A DNA stretch of 64,000 nucleotides from Stappia indica. Lineage in GTDB: Bacteria > Pseudomonadota > Alphaproteobacteria > Rhizobiales > Stappiaceae. Position 1 is the first letter of the stretch. Each line of letters begins with the position of its first letter. The notes beneath the pieces were generated by a model, which was not told the origin of the DNA, made no database searches, and worked only from the letters and a program-made list of their open reading frames with translations. The DNA is taken from NCBI RefSeq assembly GCF_020177335.1, contig NZ_JAIVMG010000013.1, positions 62,001-126,000 of the forward strand. Reading direction: 5' to 3'. Of the stretch, positions 9,136 through 20,956 are shown piece after piece. The position numbers and the translations under genes were made by a program.

Positions 9136-9386
9136 TTGCCGGCACCGCCCGCTGCCGGGGCGGTGTCGGCGCCAAGCTCATGGCCAAGGCCGGCCTCGCG
9201 CAGGATGCGCCGGGCGCTTTCGAGGTCTTCCTCCTCGACCATCAGCCGGCGTGCGAGGATGCCAAGCGAGCCCTCGACCACGCTCATGTTGCCGTCGAGG
9301 ACGAAATGGGCAATGCCGGCATCGGCAAGCAGCGCTTCGACAAAGGAGATCAGCACCATGTCATTGGTGCGAAGCAACGGGACCAT
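9132..9386 (-). CDS. DUF2007 domain protein
   Basis: An 84-residue protein matching the small DUF2007 family (putative signal-transducing protein): it starts with LLRTNDMVLISFVEALL, then DAGIAHFVLDGN and a central RRLMVEEEDLESARRIL helix. It has no signal peptide or membrane segment. It overlaps the downstream methyltransferase by 4 bp and is divergent from ispB across about 214 bp. The DUF2007, TrmN6-like methyltransferase and ispB order is familiar in rhizobial genomes. The biochemical role is unknown. Confidence 0.8.
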   Translation of the reverse strand: MVPLLRTNDMVLISFVEALLADAGIAHFVLDGNMSVVEGSLGILARRLMVEEEDLESARRILREAGLGHELGADTAPAAGGAGK

Positions 9387-9600
9387 GCTGTGTTACCATC
9401 GGGTGATTTGGTGATGGGGAGGATAGAGCGCCGCCGCCGGGAAGGAAACCGTTGCTCACGTGGCTCTTGTCGGACCCGTCGGGTGCGGCAATTTACTCCA
9501 CCGGTTGTCTTCCGGGGTGGGTGCATCGAAAGATGGCTTGCCCGACGTTGATGCCGGACCTATTGTCCCGCCGAACCGTCAAGCAAAAAAGGTTTTCAAG

Positions 9601-10617
9601 GTGGGTGTTGTCGTTCCTCTCCGCGAGACGCGGTCCGACGCGGCGAGTATTCAACGGCTGGTCGATCTGACCGCCGGTGGAATGTCCGCCGTGAACGAGC
9701 TCATCCTGTCGAAGGCCGGCTCGAATGTCGACCTGATACCGGAAATCGCGCGCCACCTGATCTCCTCCGGCGGCAAGCGGCTCAGGCCGATGCTGACGCT
9801 GGCGATGGCGGAGTTGTGCGGCTATCGCGGCGACGGCCATGTGGGGCTGGCGGCGAGCGTGGAGTTCATGCACACCGCGACGCTGTTGCATGACGACGTG
9901 GTCGACGAAAGCGACATGCGGCGCGGAAAACTGGCGGCGCGCAAGCTCTGGGGCAACCAGGCCAGCGTTCTGGTCGGTGACTACCTGCTGGGCCAGGCCT
10001 TCAAGATGATGGTCGATGTGGGCTCGCTGGATGCGCTGCGCATCCTGTCGGGCGCTTCGGCGGTGATCGCCGAAGGTGAGGTGATGCAGCTTGGCGCGGC
10101 GGAGGATATCGGCACCACCGAGGCGCGCTACATGGAGGTGATCGAGGCGAAGACGGCGGCGCTGTTCGCTGCTGCCGCCGAGGTCGGGCCGGTGATCGCC
10201 GGGGCCGATGCATCGGTGCGCGCGTCGGCGCGCAGCTATGGCATGGCGCTGGGGCTGGCTTTCCAGCTTGTCGACGATGTGCTGGATTATGGCGGCTCGG
10301 CGAGCGATCTGGGCAAGGACACCGGCGACGATCTGCGCGAGGGCAAGATTACCCTTCCGGTGATCCTCGCCATTCAGCGCGGTCAGGATGCGGACCGTGC
10401 CTTCTGGCGCCGCTGCCTGGAAGAGCGGGACGTGCGCGACGGCGATCTGGAGCAGGCGGTTGCTCTGATGCGGACGACCGATGCGCTGGCCGATACGGTG
10501 ACACGCGCCCGTGACTTCGGCGCCGAAGCGCTGTCGGCGCTGGAGGCTGTTCCGGCGGGCGCCCATCGCGATGCCCTGGCCGAAGCGGTCGATTTCTGCA
10601 TCGCCCGGATCTGCTGA
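9601..10617 (+). CDS. ispB: Polyprenyl diphosphate synthase (octa-/decaprenyl, ubiquinone side chain)
   Basis: A 338-residue trans-polyprenyl diphosphate synthase. The first Asp-rich motif is DDVVDESD, followed by RRG, and the second is DDVLDYGG. It extends farnesyl diphosphate with IPP to make the quinone side chain. I place the start at GTG 9601 because the family begins with GVVVPL-like sequence there; the frame is open another 47 codons upstream but that sequence looks non-coding. A weak A-rich AAAAGG precedes the GTG. Chain length cannot be set by eye; alphaproteobacteria usually make UQ-10. Confidence 0.9.
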   Translation: MGVVVPLRETRSDAASIQRLVDLTAGGMSAVNELILSKAGSNVDLIPEIARHLISSGGKRLRPMLTLAMAELCGYRGDGHVGLAASVEFMHTATLLHDDVVDESDMRRGKLAARKLWGNQASVLVGDYLLGQAFKMMVDVGSLDALRILSGASAVIAEGEVMQLGAAEDIGTTEARYMEVIEAKTAALFAAAAEVGPVIAGADASVRASARSYGMALGLAFQLVDDVLDYGGSASDLGKDTGDDLREGKITLPVILAIQRGQDADRAFWRRCLEERDVRDGDLEQAVALMRTTDALADTVTRARDFGAEALSALEAVPAGAHRDALAEAVDFCIARIC

Positions 10618-10639
10618 CCGGCCGACAAGCGCTTTCCGA

Positions 10640-10668
10640 AAAGAGAAAAAGAGGCGGCGTGCCGCCTC
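10640..10668 (-). terminator. Intrinsic terminator after ispE
   Basis: On the minus strand GAGGCGGC pairs with GCCGCCTC and is followed by TTTTTCTCTT. It lies directly after the ispE stop and between the convergent ispB and ispE genes. Confidence 0.7.
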
Positions 10669-10670
10669 CG

Positions 10671-11588
10671 TCAGGTGCCGTCGGCGGTGCCTTGACTTGA
10701 GATGACCGGGGCCGAGCGAATCCACCAGTTCGCGTGTTGCGCGGCGATGCGCGCGGCGATTTCGCCCGCCTCCACCGCGTTATCCACAATCGCGAAGCAC
10801 GTGGCGCCGGAGCCGGACATACGGGCCAGGCGGATCGGCTGATGCTGGCGGAGTGCCGCTAGCACCTCGCCGATCACCGGGGCGGTGTCGATCGCCGGCG
10901 GTTCGAGATCGTTGCGGGTTTCGCCGAGCCAGTCGACAAAATCCTCCAGAGACCCAAAGCCGCCGCGGGGCAGGTCCGGCAAGGGGGGGTTGTCGCGCCG
11001 CGTCAGCGCCTTGAAGATGGTTGGTGTGGCGATGCAGGTGCCCGGATTGACCAGAAGCAGGGTGTGATCGGGCAGCGGCGGAACGGCGGTGACGGTCTCG
11101 CCGATGCCGGTGACGCGCGCCGGCCGGCCGTTGAGGCACATGGGCAGATCCGCGCCGAGGGCAAGGCCGATCCGGGCAAGCTCCGCGTCGGCAAGATCCG
11201 GCGCCCAGAGATCGCGCAAGAGCTTGAGCGTTGCGGCGGCGTCGCTGGAGCCGCCACCGATGCCGGCGGCGATGGGCAGGTTCTTTTCAAGGGTCAGATG
11301 CAGGCCCTGCGGTGCGATGCCGGCATGGTGTGCCAGCGCGCCCGCGGCCTGCAGCACCAGATTTTCCGCCATGTTGCCAGCTCTTGCCAGCGGCTCGGCG
11401 AAGGGGCCGGAGACGACAAGGTCGAACCCTTCGGCGGCGGGGCTGGCGGTCACCCTATCGCCGATCGCGGGAAATCCGACGAGGCTGTCGATCAGGTGAT
11501 AGCCATCGGCGCGCCGGCCGGTGACATGCAGGGCGTAGTTGACTTTCGCAGGCGCAAGACGGCTGCGCGTGGTGGAGGACGACGCCAT
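10671..11588 (-). CDS. ispE: 4-diphosphocytidyl-2-C-methyl-D-erythritol kinase
   Basis: A 305-residue GHMP kinase. It phosphorylates CDP-methylerythritol in the MEP isoprenoid pathway. The N-terminal APAKVNYALHV is the family start, the ATP-binding motif PIAAGIGGGSSDAAAT lies near residues 103-118, and MSGSGATCFA is near the C-terminus. ATG 11588 follows AAAGGG; a GTG at 11615 would overlap the upstream TPR gene by 11 bp. It is convergent with ispB, another isoprenoid gene. An intrinsic terminator follows. Confidence 0.9.
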   Translation of the reverse strand: MASSSTTRSRLAPAKVNYALHVTGRRADGYHLIDSLVGFPAIGDRVTASPAAEGFDLVVSGPFAEPLARAGNMAENLVLQAAGALAHHAGIAPQGLHLTLEKNLPIAAGIGGGSSDAAATLKLLRDLWAPDLADAELARIGLALGADLPMCLNGRPARVTGIGETVTAVPPLPDHTLLLVNPGTCIATPTIFKALTRRDNPPLPDLPRGGFGSLEDFVDWLGETRNDLEPPAIDTAPVIGEVLAALRQHQPIRLARMSGSGATCFAIVDNAVEAGEIAARIAAQHANWWIRSAPVISSQGTADGT

Positions 11589-11604
11589 GGAGCGGCCCTT
11601 TGCG

Positions 11605-13416
11605 TCAGCCGCCACTTCCCGACGGGTCCGCCTTGGTGGTCGGCAGGGGCTCCGCTTCGGCCATGCCTTTCTCGATCTTGTCGAGGATCAGCGGCAGGAT
11701 GTCCTCTTCCGGCTTCAGATCGCGCGCATGGTTCCACTGGAACCGGGCTTCGAGCCGCCGGCCGACCTGCCAATAGGCATCACCCAGGTGATCGTTGATC
11801 ACGGGATCCTCCGGACGCAATTCCACGGCCTTTTCCAGTTCGCGCACCGCATCGTCATAGCGGCCGAGCCGGTAATAGGCCCAGCCGAGGCTGTCGACGA
11901 TGTAGCCATCCTTGGGCCGCAGCTCGACGGCCTTGCGAATCATTTCCAGGGCCTCATCGAGCTTCTTGCCCTGATCGACCAGCGAATAGCCGAGGTAGTT
12001 GAGCACCAGCGGCTGGTCCGGCCAGAGGTCGAGCGAACGGCGGAAATCGGCTTCCGCCTCGTCCCATTTCTTCAGCCGTTCCCGGCAGATGCCGCGATAA
12101 TAGAACAGCGTCCAGTGCTTGCCTTCCGGCTTTGCCAGGGTGGCGATGCCGGTGCTGTAGGTCTCCTCCGCCTCCTTGAACATCTTGCGGGCGCGGAAGA
12201 CGTTGCCGAGGGCGGACACCGCCTCAATGTCGGACGGGTCGCTTTTGACCAGAGCGGCGAGATGAGCGCGTGCTTCCTCCAACCGGTCGAGGGCATTGTA
12301 ATTGAGGCCGATCTGGATTTCCGCATCGCGCTTCAGGGGCGAAGCCTCCCGCACCCCTTCCAGGACGTCGATGGCTCGCTGCGGATTGCCAAGCCGGTCG
12401 AACAGCGCGGCAAGAGCGATGGAGGCCACATCCGCGTCTTCGTCGAGGTACAGCGCCAGTTGCAGGAATACCGCCGCCAGTTCCTCGCCGCCGTCGCGGC
12501 CGATTGCGGCGCCGAGGCCGTAGAGCACTTCCGCAGCGCCCGCCGCCGGGGTGGCGGCCATGACGGGAGGTGTTTCGCCGCTTTCGATCAGTCTCCCAGT
12601 TGCCTTGAGGGAAGGATGATCGGGCACGATCTTGTCGTATTCGGTCAGGAGGTCCAGTGCGGCCTTGCTGTCGCCGCTTGCGGCGAGGGAGCGGGCATAG
12701 GCGTCGACAACCCGCAGCGCGCCGCGATCGGTCTCGTAGGCGTCGCGGAAATTCTCCAGCGCGGCCGCGTTCTGTCCCACCTGATCCTGGATCAGGCCGG
12801 TGTGATAACTCTTGAACACGGCGTACCAGCTCGGTCCCTCAAGCCGGGCGATGACATCGAGCGCGCGCGAGGACTCGCCGGTGGCCGCCAGCGCCCAGGC
12901 GCGTATCAGTCCGGAGGTGAGTTCCGCCAGCGGACCGCGTGCCTCGCTGTCCAGAAGGATGGCTGCCTCATTGTATTCGCCGGCGCGAAAGGCATCGGTG
13001 GCGAGCAGCAGCCGGGCGATGAAATGATCGGATTGCTCGATCTGGAGCCGCTGCGCCAAGTCAAGCGCTTCCTGGATGTCGCCATTGGCGAGTTGCAGCA
13101 CGAAGGCGCGGTCGAGCAGGAACGGGTTGCCCGGATCCGCCGTCAGCGCCTCGGCGAAGAACGCAGCGGCATTGGCAAGGTCATTGGTCTGGCCGGCATA
13201 GCGGCCGGCAAGGTAGCTGCCGCTGAGCGTGATCGGCAGCTCCTCGGCGGTGCCGGTCTGTTGCGGAGCCGCTTCCGCCCGGCTCGGCGCGGGAGCGGCC
13301 AGGAGGGCAAGCGCGAGGCCGGTCGCGACGGCACGGGCGGCCCGTGCGCGTCTGAAGGCCTCATGCTTGTGAGGCGCGGAGCACTCGGGGCGGCGGAAAA
13401 CGGGGCATCGCATCAT
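11605..13416 (-). CDS. Exported tetratricopeptide-repeat protein
   Basis: A 603-residue TPR protein. A basic start and the hydrophobic stretch VATGLALALLAAPAPSRAEA (about residues 30-48) look like a signal peptide. At least ten TPR-like helix pairs follow, most clearly near the end (for example a YLGYSLVDQGKKLDEAL segment and a DSLGWAYYRLGRYDDAV segment). Such proteins scaffold complexes in the periplasm; no partner can be named. It lies 16 bp upstream of ispE on the same strand, probably as one operon, and is divergent from ppdK. Confidence 0.85.
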   Translation of the reverse strand: MMRCPVFRRPECSAPHKHEAFRRARAARAVATGLALALLAAPAPSRAEAAPQQTGTAEELPITLSGSYLAGRYAGQTNDLANAAAFFAEALTADPGNPFLLDRAFVLQLANGDIQEALDLAQRLQIEQSDHFIARLLLATDAFRAGEYNEAAILLDSEARGPLAELTSGLIRAWALAATGESSRALDVIARLEGPSWYAVFKSYHTGLIQDQVGQNAAALENFRDAYETDRGALRVVDAYARSLAASGDSKAALDLLTEYDKIVPDHPSLKATGRLIESGETPPVMAATPAAGAAEVLYGLGAAIGRDGGEELAAVFLQLALYLDEDADVASIALAALFDRLGNPQRAIDVLEGVREASPLKRDAEIQIGLNYNALDRLEEARAHLAALVKSDPSDIEAVSALGNVFRARKMFKEAEETYSTGIATLAKPEGKHWTLFYYRGICRERLKKWDEAEADFRRSLDLWPDQPLVLNYLGYSLVDQGKKLDEALEMIRKAVELRPKDGYIVDSLGWAYYRLGRYDDAVRELEKAVELRPEDPVINDHLGDAYWQVGRRLEARFQWNHARDLKPEEDILPLILDKIEKGMAEAEPLPTTKADPSGSGG

Positions 13417-13791
13417 GATAGGGGACTTGCTGACCTTTGCTGCCGTGAGCGCGGAACCGACTCATTTGCATCAATACGTGACCTGAGGATGGCCTCATTG
13501 TGACCGCGCCGCAAGCCGGCGGCCCGGCCTTGCGGAACACCGATCCCCTCGCTCCCGGACCGTCACCGGCGCAGTGGAGGGCAGGGGGGAGCGAAAAATG
13601 TCACAAAACCGCGACGTTCACTTTCCCTGAATATGGGTGGGCGGGCGCTGGCGGCAATGCTCCGCGCCAGCACTTCGTGCGAAAAACCTTTGTTTCCCGC
13701 AGCGCATCATTTAAGTGGAACCCCAACCGGGGCGGGAGCGGGCCCGGGCGAAACGGTGCGTGCGTGCCGTCAGGACAAGAGGATGCAGGCA
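13417..13791. other. Divergent intergenic region, TPR gene / ppdK
   Basis: A 375-bp gap between divergent genes. It must hold both promoters but no convincing -35/-10 pair or operator was recognised. It contains no plausible gene. Confidence 0.4.
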
Positions 13792-16472
<2,681 letters not shown>

Positions 16473-16476
<4 letters not shown>

Positions 16477-17432
16477 GCCGCCGGCCCGCCACCATCAATG
16501 CACTGCGCCAGGGCGGCAAACCCGCTCTGGCGCGGGCGCTGTCCGCGGTCGAAACCGAACGCGGCTCCCTGATGCTTGCCGGCTTTCTCGACGCGGCGGC
16601 GCGCGCGGCACGGGCAACGGTGCTGGGGCTGACGGGCCCGCCCGGCGTCGGCAAATCCACCTTGACCAATGCACTGATCCAGGCGTGCCGGGCACGCGGT
16701 GAGCGCGTCGGTGTCATTGCCGTCGATCCCTCCTCGCAGATCACCGGCGGGGCGCTGCTCGGCGACCGCACCCGTCTTGCCACCGATCCGGAAGACGACG
16801 GCGTGTTCGTGCGCTCGATGGCGGCCCGCGATCGGCTTGGCGGCCTGTCGGACGATGCCATTGCCGCCGTGGTGGTGATGCGCGCGGTGATGGACCGGGT
16901 GATCGTTGAATCGGTCGGCATCGGTCAGTCGGAAGCGGATGTGGCGCAGGTGGCCGACACGCTGGCGCTGTGCATTCAACCCGGCTCCGGCGACAGCCTG
17001 CAATTCATGAAGGCCGGTGTGATGGAGCTTCCCGACATCGTTGCCGTGACGAAAGCCGACATGGGTGCCCTGGCGACCCGCGCGCGGGCCGATGTGGCCG
17101 GCGCGCTGACCCTGACCCGGCCGGCCGGTGCGGGCGATCTGCCCGAGGTGGTGCTGGTCTCGGCGGCGAGCGGTGAGGGGATCGCCGAATTCGTCGACCG
17201 CTGCGACCGGCTTGGCGCGGAGACTGTCCGCTGCGGCGCGCGCGACAGACGGCGGGCGGAGCAGCAGCGTCACTGGGTGCGTGACGCGATCACCCGCCGC
17301 TTCGGATCCGTCGGCCTGTCGCTGTGCGCCGTCGACGAGATGCTGGCCGAATGTCCGGGTCCGTTCAGCGCCATCGGCGCGCTGGATCAGAAGATGCGCG
17401 AACGGCTCGGCCTGGTGGTCCGCCTCGACTGA
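16473..17432 (+). CDS. meaB: MeaB/ArgK-type P-loop GTPase
   Basis: A 319-residue G3E GTPase of the MeaB/ArgK family, which chaperones B12-dependent mutases such as methylmalonyl-CoA mutase. Seen are the P-loop GPPGVGKST (about 53-61), AVDPSSQITGGALLGDR, a VESVGIGQSE switch (about 150) and the TKAD guanine-specificity motif. ATG 16473 overlaps the ppdK stop. No mutase gene lies in the window, so its partner is elsewhere. The link to ppdK is unusual but metabolically plausible, since both feed propionate and C4 to gluconeogenic flow. Confidence 0.88.
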
Positions 17433-17471
17433 GCGCCTTCCTCGCGCGGCCTCTGGTCCGGGCGCGGCGGC

Positions 17472-19757
17472 TCAGGCGCTGATGGTCAGTGCGGCGCCGG
17501 CGGCGGCAACCGGCTGCCCGGCCGCCAGTCGGTCCTCGACCCCACGGATCTGCTCCGGAGGCACCGGGCGGGACATGAAGAACCCTTGCAGCTTGTCACA
17601 ATTGGTGCGCTGCAGGATCGCGACCTGTTGCGCCGTTTCGATGCCTTCGGCGACCACCTTCATGCCAAGCGCCTCGCCCAGGTCGATGATCGTCGACAGG
17701 ATCGAATGGGCGTGGGCGCCGATTTCAAGGTCGGCGATGAAGCTGCGGTCGATCTTGAGGGTGTTGAAGGGAAACCGGCGCAGGTAGCTGAGACTGGAAT
17801 AGCCGACGCCGAAGTCGTCGAGCGCCACACGCACGCCCATCTCCTGCACCCGGGTCAGGGTTTCCATCACCTCCGGACTGCTGGTGGCGAACACGGTCTC
17901 GGTCACCTCGATTTCCAGCCGCGCCGGGTCGAAGCCCGCCTGCTCCAGGGTTTCCCGCAGGTCGTCGATGAAGCGGGGATGGCGGAACTGGGTCGGGGAG
18001 ACGTTGACGGCGAGGCCGAGATGCGGCCAGGCCCTTGCGTCGGTGCAGGCCTGGCGCAGCACATAAAGGCCAAGGTCGTTGATCAGGCCGGTTTCCTCGG
18101 CAATGGGCACGAACACGCTGGGGCTGATCGCGCCCATCTCCGGATCGGTCCAGCGCAGCAGCGCCTCGACGGAGAGCACGGTGCGCCCGTCGATGGTGGT
18201 TTGCGGCTGGTACAGCACATGCAGGCGTTCGTCGTCGATCGCCCGGCGCAGCGCATGGGCGAGGTTCTCGCGGGTGCGTACCTGCTCTTCCATGCTCTGT
18301 TCGAAGAAGGCCCAGCGGCCACGCCCGTCCGCCTTTGCCGCGTAGAGGGCGATGTCGGCCTTGCGCAGGAGTTCGCCCATCGACAGGCTGTCTTCCGGCG
18401 CGATCGCGGCACCGGCGCTGAGGCTGATGTAGAGATGGCTCCCGCCGATGTACATCGGGACGGCGAAGCGGCTCTGCATGCGCTTCAGCACCGCCTCCAG
18501 CGCCGTGCGGCCGGGGCAGCCGGGCAGGAGCAGGGCAAACTCGTCGCCGCTGATGCGGGCGATGGTGGCGTTGTCCGGAACGAGAATGCGAAGCCGCCGC
18601 GCCGCCTCGCGGATGACCTCGTCGCCGGCGGCATGTCCCAGGGTGTCGTTGATGTCCTTGAAGTGATCGAGGTCGACGTAGATTACGCCAATCGCGCCAT
18701 GGGTCTTTTGCCATTCGGCCAGCTCCGCGCGAAAGCGGGCGGCGAAGAAATCCCTGTTCGCAAGGCCGGTCAGGCTGTCATGCATCGCCGCGTGCTGGGC
18801 GCTGGCCTCGCTGCGGGCAAGGCGGCGGGTGGTCTGGCGGATATAGAACAGCACCAGCCCGGTAAGGGTTGCGATGGCGGCGGCCAGCAGCAACAGCACC
18901 GGGCCGACACCGGACAGGATCGCCGAGCCGGGGGTTGCCGAGCGCCAGATCAGCCGGCCGGCGATCTGTCCGCGGGGGTTTTTCAGCAGATATGCGCCGG
19001 TCTCGTCCGAGATGGGGGCGGACGAGGAAGCCGCCGGAGAGGCGACCTGAAGCCGGTCGATTCCGGACATGCGGGCCAGGGCTTCCAGGCGGTTTGCGTC
19101 CAGCTTCTTGATGCTGACCAGCACGGCGGGCGGACGGCGGGTGGCGACGAAGCGTTTCACCTCCGGGGCAATGGCGGTTACGGAGACGAAGGCAGGGCGG
19201 TCATCGAGTGCGACGAAGCCCATCTCGTGGATCGAGCGGGTGAAGCCGGCGGCGGGGCGTTCCAGAACGGACATCCCTGAGGAAAGCCGGGTGTAGCCGT
19301 TGATGAAGCGGGCCCGCGTGCGAGTGATCAGGGGCCAGATCTGGTCGACCAGTTCGGCCGTGTCGGCGGGGCGGCTCCACAGGCCGTTGGCGGCGCTGTA
19401 GATCACCGAACGGTCCTCGTCGATCACCAGCGAGCGTTCGTGGCCGTGGTTCTGAAACAGCCAGCGGCCGATGTTGACATCGAGCCAACTGGTGTCGAGG
19501 CTCTCAGGGCGGGAATGAACAAAGGCCTGGTCCCAGACGGCGACGCCTTCCTGCTCCTTGGCCATCATCTGGAGTTGCAGGCGGGTGCTGCCGCGCAAGA
19601 GGTCCCGTTCGCTGTGCATGGCAGCGATATCGGCCGATCTCGACGTATAGATGATCAGAGTGACGGAAAACGCAATGGCGACCAACACCAGTCCCACAAC
19701 CGGGAACAGGATGGTATTCGCCAGGCGCGTACCGTCATTTGAAAATTTGGGCGTCAT
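17472..19757 (-). CDS. Membrane GGDEF-EAL protein with CHASE4-like sensor domain
   Basis: A 761-residue c-di-GMP enzyme. Two membrane helices (about 14-38 and 280-305) bracket a periplasmic, CHASE4-like region. GGDEF follows (about 330-490) with the degenerate motif SGDEF, then EAL (about 505-750). EAL residues look intact: EALLRW, NVSPTQF, EVTETV, DDFGVGYSSL, KIDRSF and VAEGIET, so phosphodiesterase activity is likely, cyclase activity less sure. ATG 19757 follows GAGGT. It is convergent with meaB. A near-consensus CtrA site lies about 65 bp upstream. Confidence 0.9.
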   Translation of the reverse strand: MTPKFSNDGTRLANTILFPVVGLVLVAIAFSVTLIIYTSRSADIAAMHSERDLLRGSTRLQLQMMAKEQEGVAVWDQAFVHSRPESLDTSWLDVNIGRWLFQNHGHERSLVIDEDRSVIYSAANGLWSRPADTAELVDQIWPLITRTRARFINGYTRLSSGMSVLERPAAGFTRSIHEMGFVALDDRPAFVSVTAIAPEVKRFVATRRPPAVLVSIKKLDANRLEALARMSGIDRLQVASPAASSSAPISDETGAYLLKNPRGQIAGRLIWRSATPGSAILSGVGPVLLLLAAAIATLTGLVLFYIRQTTRRLARSEASAQHAAMHDSLTGLANRDFFAARFRAELAEWQKTHGAIGVIYVDLDHFKDINDTLGHAAGDEVIREAARRLRILVPDNATIARISGDEFALLLPGCPGRTALEAVLKRMQSRFAVPMYIGGSHLYISLSAGAAIAPEDSLSMGELLRKADIALYAAKADGRGRWAFFEQSMEEQVRTRENLAHALRRAIDDERLHVLYQPQTTIDGRTVLSVEALLRWTDPEMGAISPSVFVPIAEETGLINDLGLYVLRQACTDARAWPHLGLAVNVSPTQFRHPRFIDDLRETLEQAGFDPARLEIEVTETVFATSSPEVMETLTRVQEMGVRVALDDFGVGYSSLSYLRRFPFNTLKIDRSFIADLEIGAHAHSILSTIIDLGEALGMKVVAEGIETAQQVAILQRTNCDKLQGFFMSRPVPPEQIRGVEDRLAAGQPVAAAGAALTISA

Positions 19758-20086
19758 CCAGACCTCACCTGCGTACCGGCAAGGTTGCATGTTAGTTTTA
19801 ACAATTAGCGTGGAGGCGTGGTTAACCCCTGTTTAGAAAAGAAAGGCTTTTCCCGGCGGCGCGCGGCGGGAGGATGCCGGCCGCTTCCTTGGGGGAATTC
19901 CGTTTGCGCCTTGCAGGGGCTGGCATTCGCGAGCGTGAGCGATTAGTGGAACAGCAAGATGAGTTTCAAGCGCGTTTCCCGCGCGGGGCATCGCGTTTCG
20001 GTTTTCCAAAGATCCTGGTCAGGTGAGGGGGGCGGAACGGGTCGGTTTGGCATTGCCGTGTCGGGGAGCGCAGACAGGAGTGTCGT
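19758..20086. other. Divergent intergenic region, GGDEF-EAL gene / PaaX-type regulator
   Basis: A 329-bp gap. It contains a near-consensus CtrA site at 19822-19836 (TTAA-CCCCTGT-TTAG) and further TTAA half-sites next to the GGDEF-EAL start. No gene was recognised. Confidence 0.4.
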
Positions 20087-20956
20087 TTGTCGAGCGCCGT
20101 CGATGAAATCCTTGCCGGACGGGAACCGGGTGGCCACGAACAACCGGCGCACCATCGGTATATCGTGACGGTGTTCGGCCTCTACGGCCGGCCCGCTGGC
20201 AAGGTCATACCGGTCGCCGCATTGGTGCGGCTTCTTTCCGAACTCGGCTACGAGCCCGCCAGCGTGCGCTCCTCGATTTCCCGGCTGAAGACGAAAGGGG
20301 TGCTGGCAAGCCAGAAGGTCGGCGGTGCCAATGGCTATCTGCTCTCAAGCGATCTTGAGCCGCATATGGTGGCGGGCGATGAGCGCATCTTCTGTCCGCG
20401 CGCGGCAAGTATCGGCGATCCGTGGCTGTTGGCCTCGTTTTCTGTCCCGGAAAGTGAGCGCAGGAAACGTCACAAGATCCGTGCCGGGCTGGCGCGGATG
20501 GGGTTCGGCACGGTCGCGCCCGGTCTGTGCATCGCGCCGATCCGTTTGCGCAAGGAAGCGCTCGAATACATGCAGGTGCATGAGCTGTCCGATTATGTGG
20601 AGTTCTTCGTCTCCGAGCCGATCGGTTCCGGCGACTTGCGGGCCAAGGTGGCCCGGTGGTGGAATCTCGACGAACTGGCCAGCGACTACCGCGCCTTCCT
20701 GGATGCGTTTGAGCCGGAGCTGGCGCGCTGGTCGTCGTTGCCGCCCGAGGGCAAGGAGGCCCAGCGCGAAGCCTTCCGCCTTTATGTGCCGATGGTGACC
20801 CAATGGCGCCGCCTGCCGTTTCTCGATCCCGGCTTGCCGCCCGAGCTGCTGCCGTCCGACTGGATCGGCATCACCGCCCGCAGGGTTTTCGCCGACCTCA
20901 ACCGGGTGCTGAAGCCGATGTCGGAACGCTATGTCGATGAGGTGATCGGCGCCTGA
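20087..20956 (+). CDS. PaaX family transcriptional regulator
   Basis: A 289-residue repressor of the PaaX family (PaaX of E. coli senses phenylacetyl-CoA). The N-terminal winged helix (about 25-95) includes IVTVFGLYGRPAGKVIPVAALV and SSISRLKTKG; the middle and C-terminal PaaX domains include FCPRAASIGDPWLLASFSVP and VPMVTQWRRLPFLDPGLP. The TTG start at 20087 has CAGGAG about 8 bp upstream. It neighbours genes for flavin-dependent aromatic oxidation and a transporter, which it may control. Its last 28 bp overlap the convergent esterase gene. Confidence 0.85.
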   Translation: MSSAVDEILAGREPGGHEQPAHHRYIVTVFGLYGRPAGKVIPVAALVRLLSELGYEPASVRSSISRLKTKGVLASQKVGGANGYLLSSDLEPHMVAGDERIFCPRAASIGDPWLLASFSVPESERRKRHKIRAGLARMGFGTVAPGLCIAPIRLRKEALEYMQVHELSDYVEFFVSEPIGSGDLRAKVARWWNLDELASDYRAFLDAFEPELARWSSLPPEGKEAQREAFRLYVPMVTQWRRLPFLDPGLPPELLPSDWIGITARRVFADLNRVLKPMSERYVDEVIGA

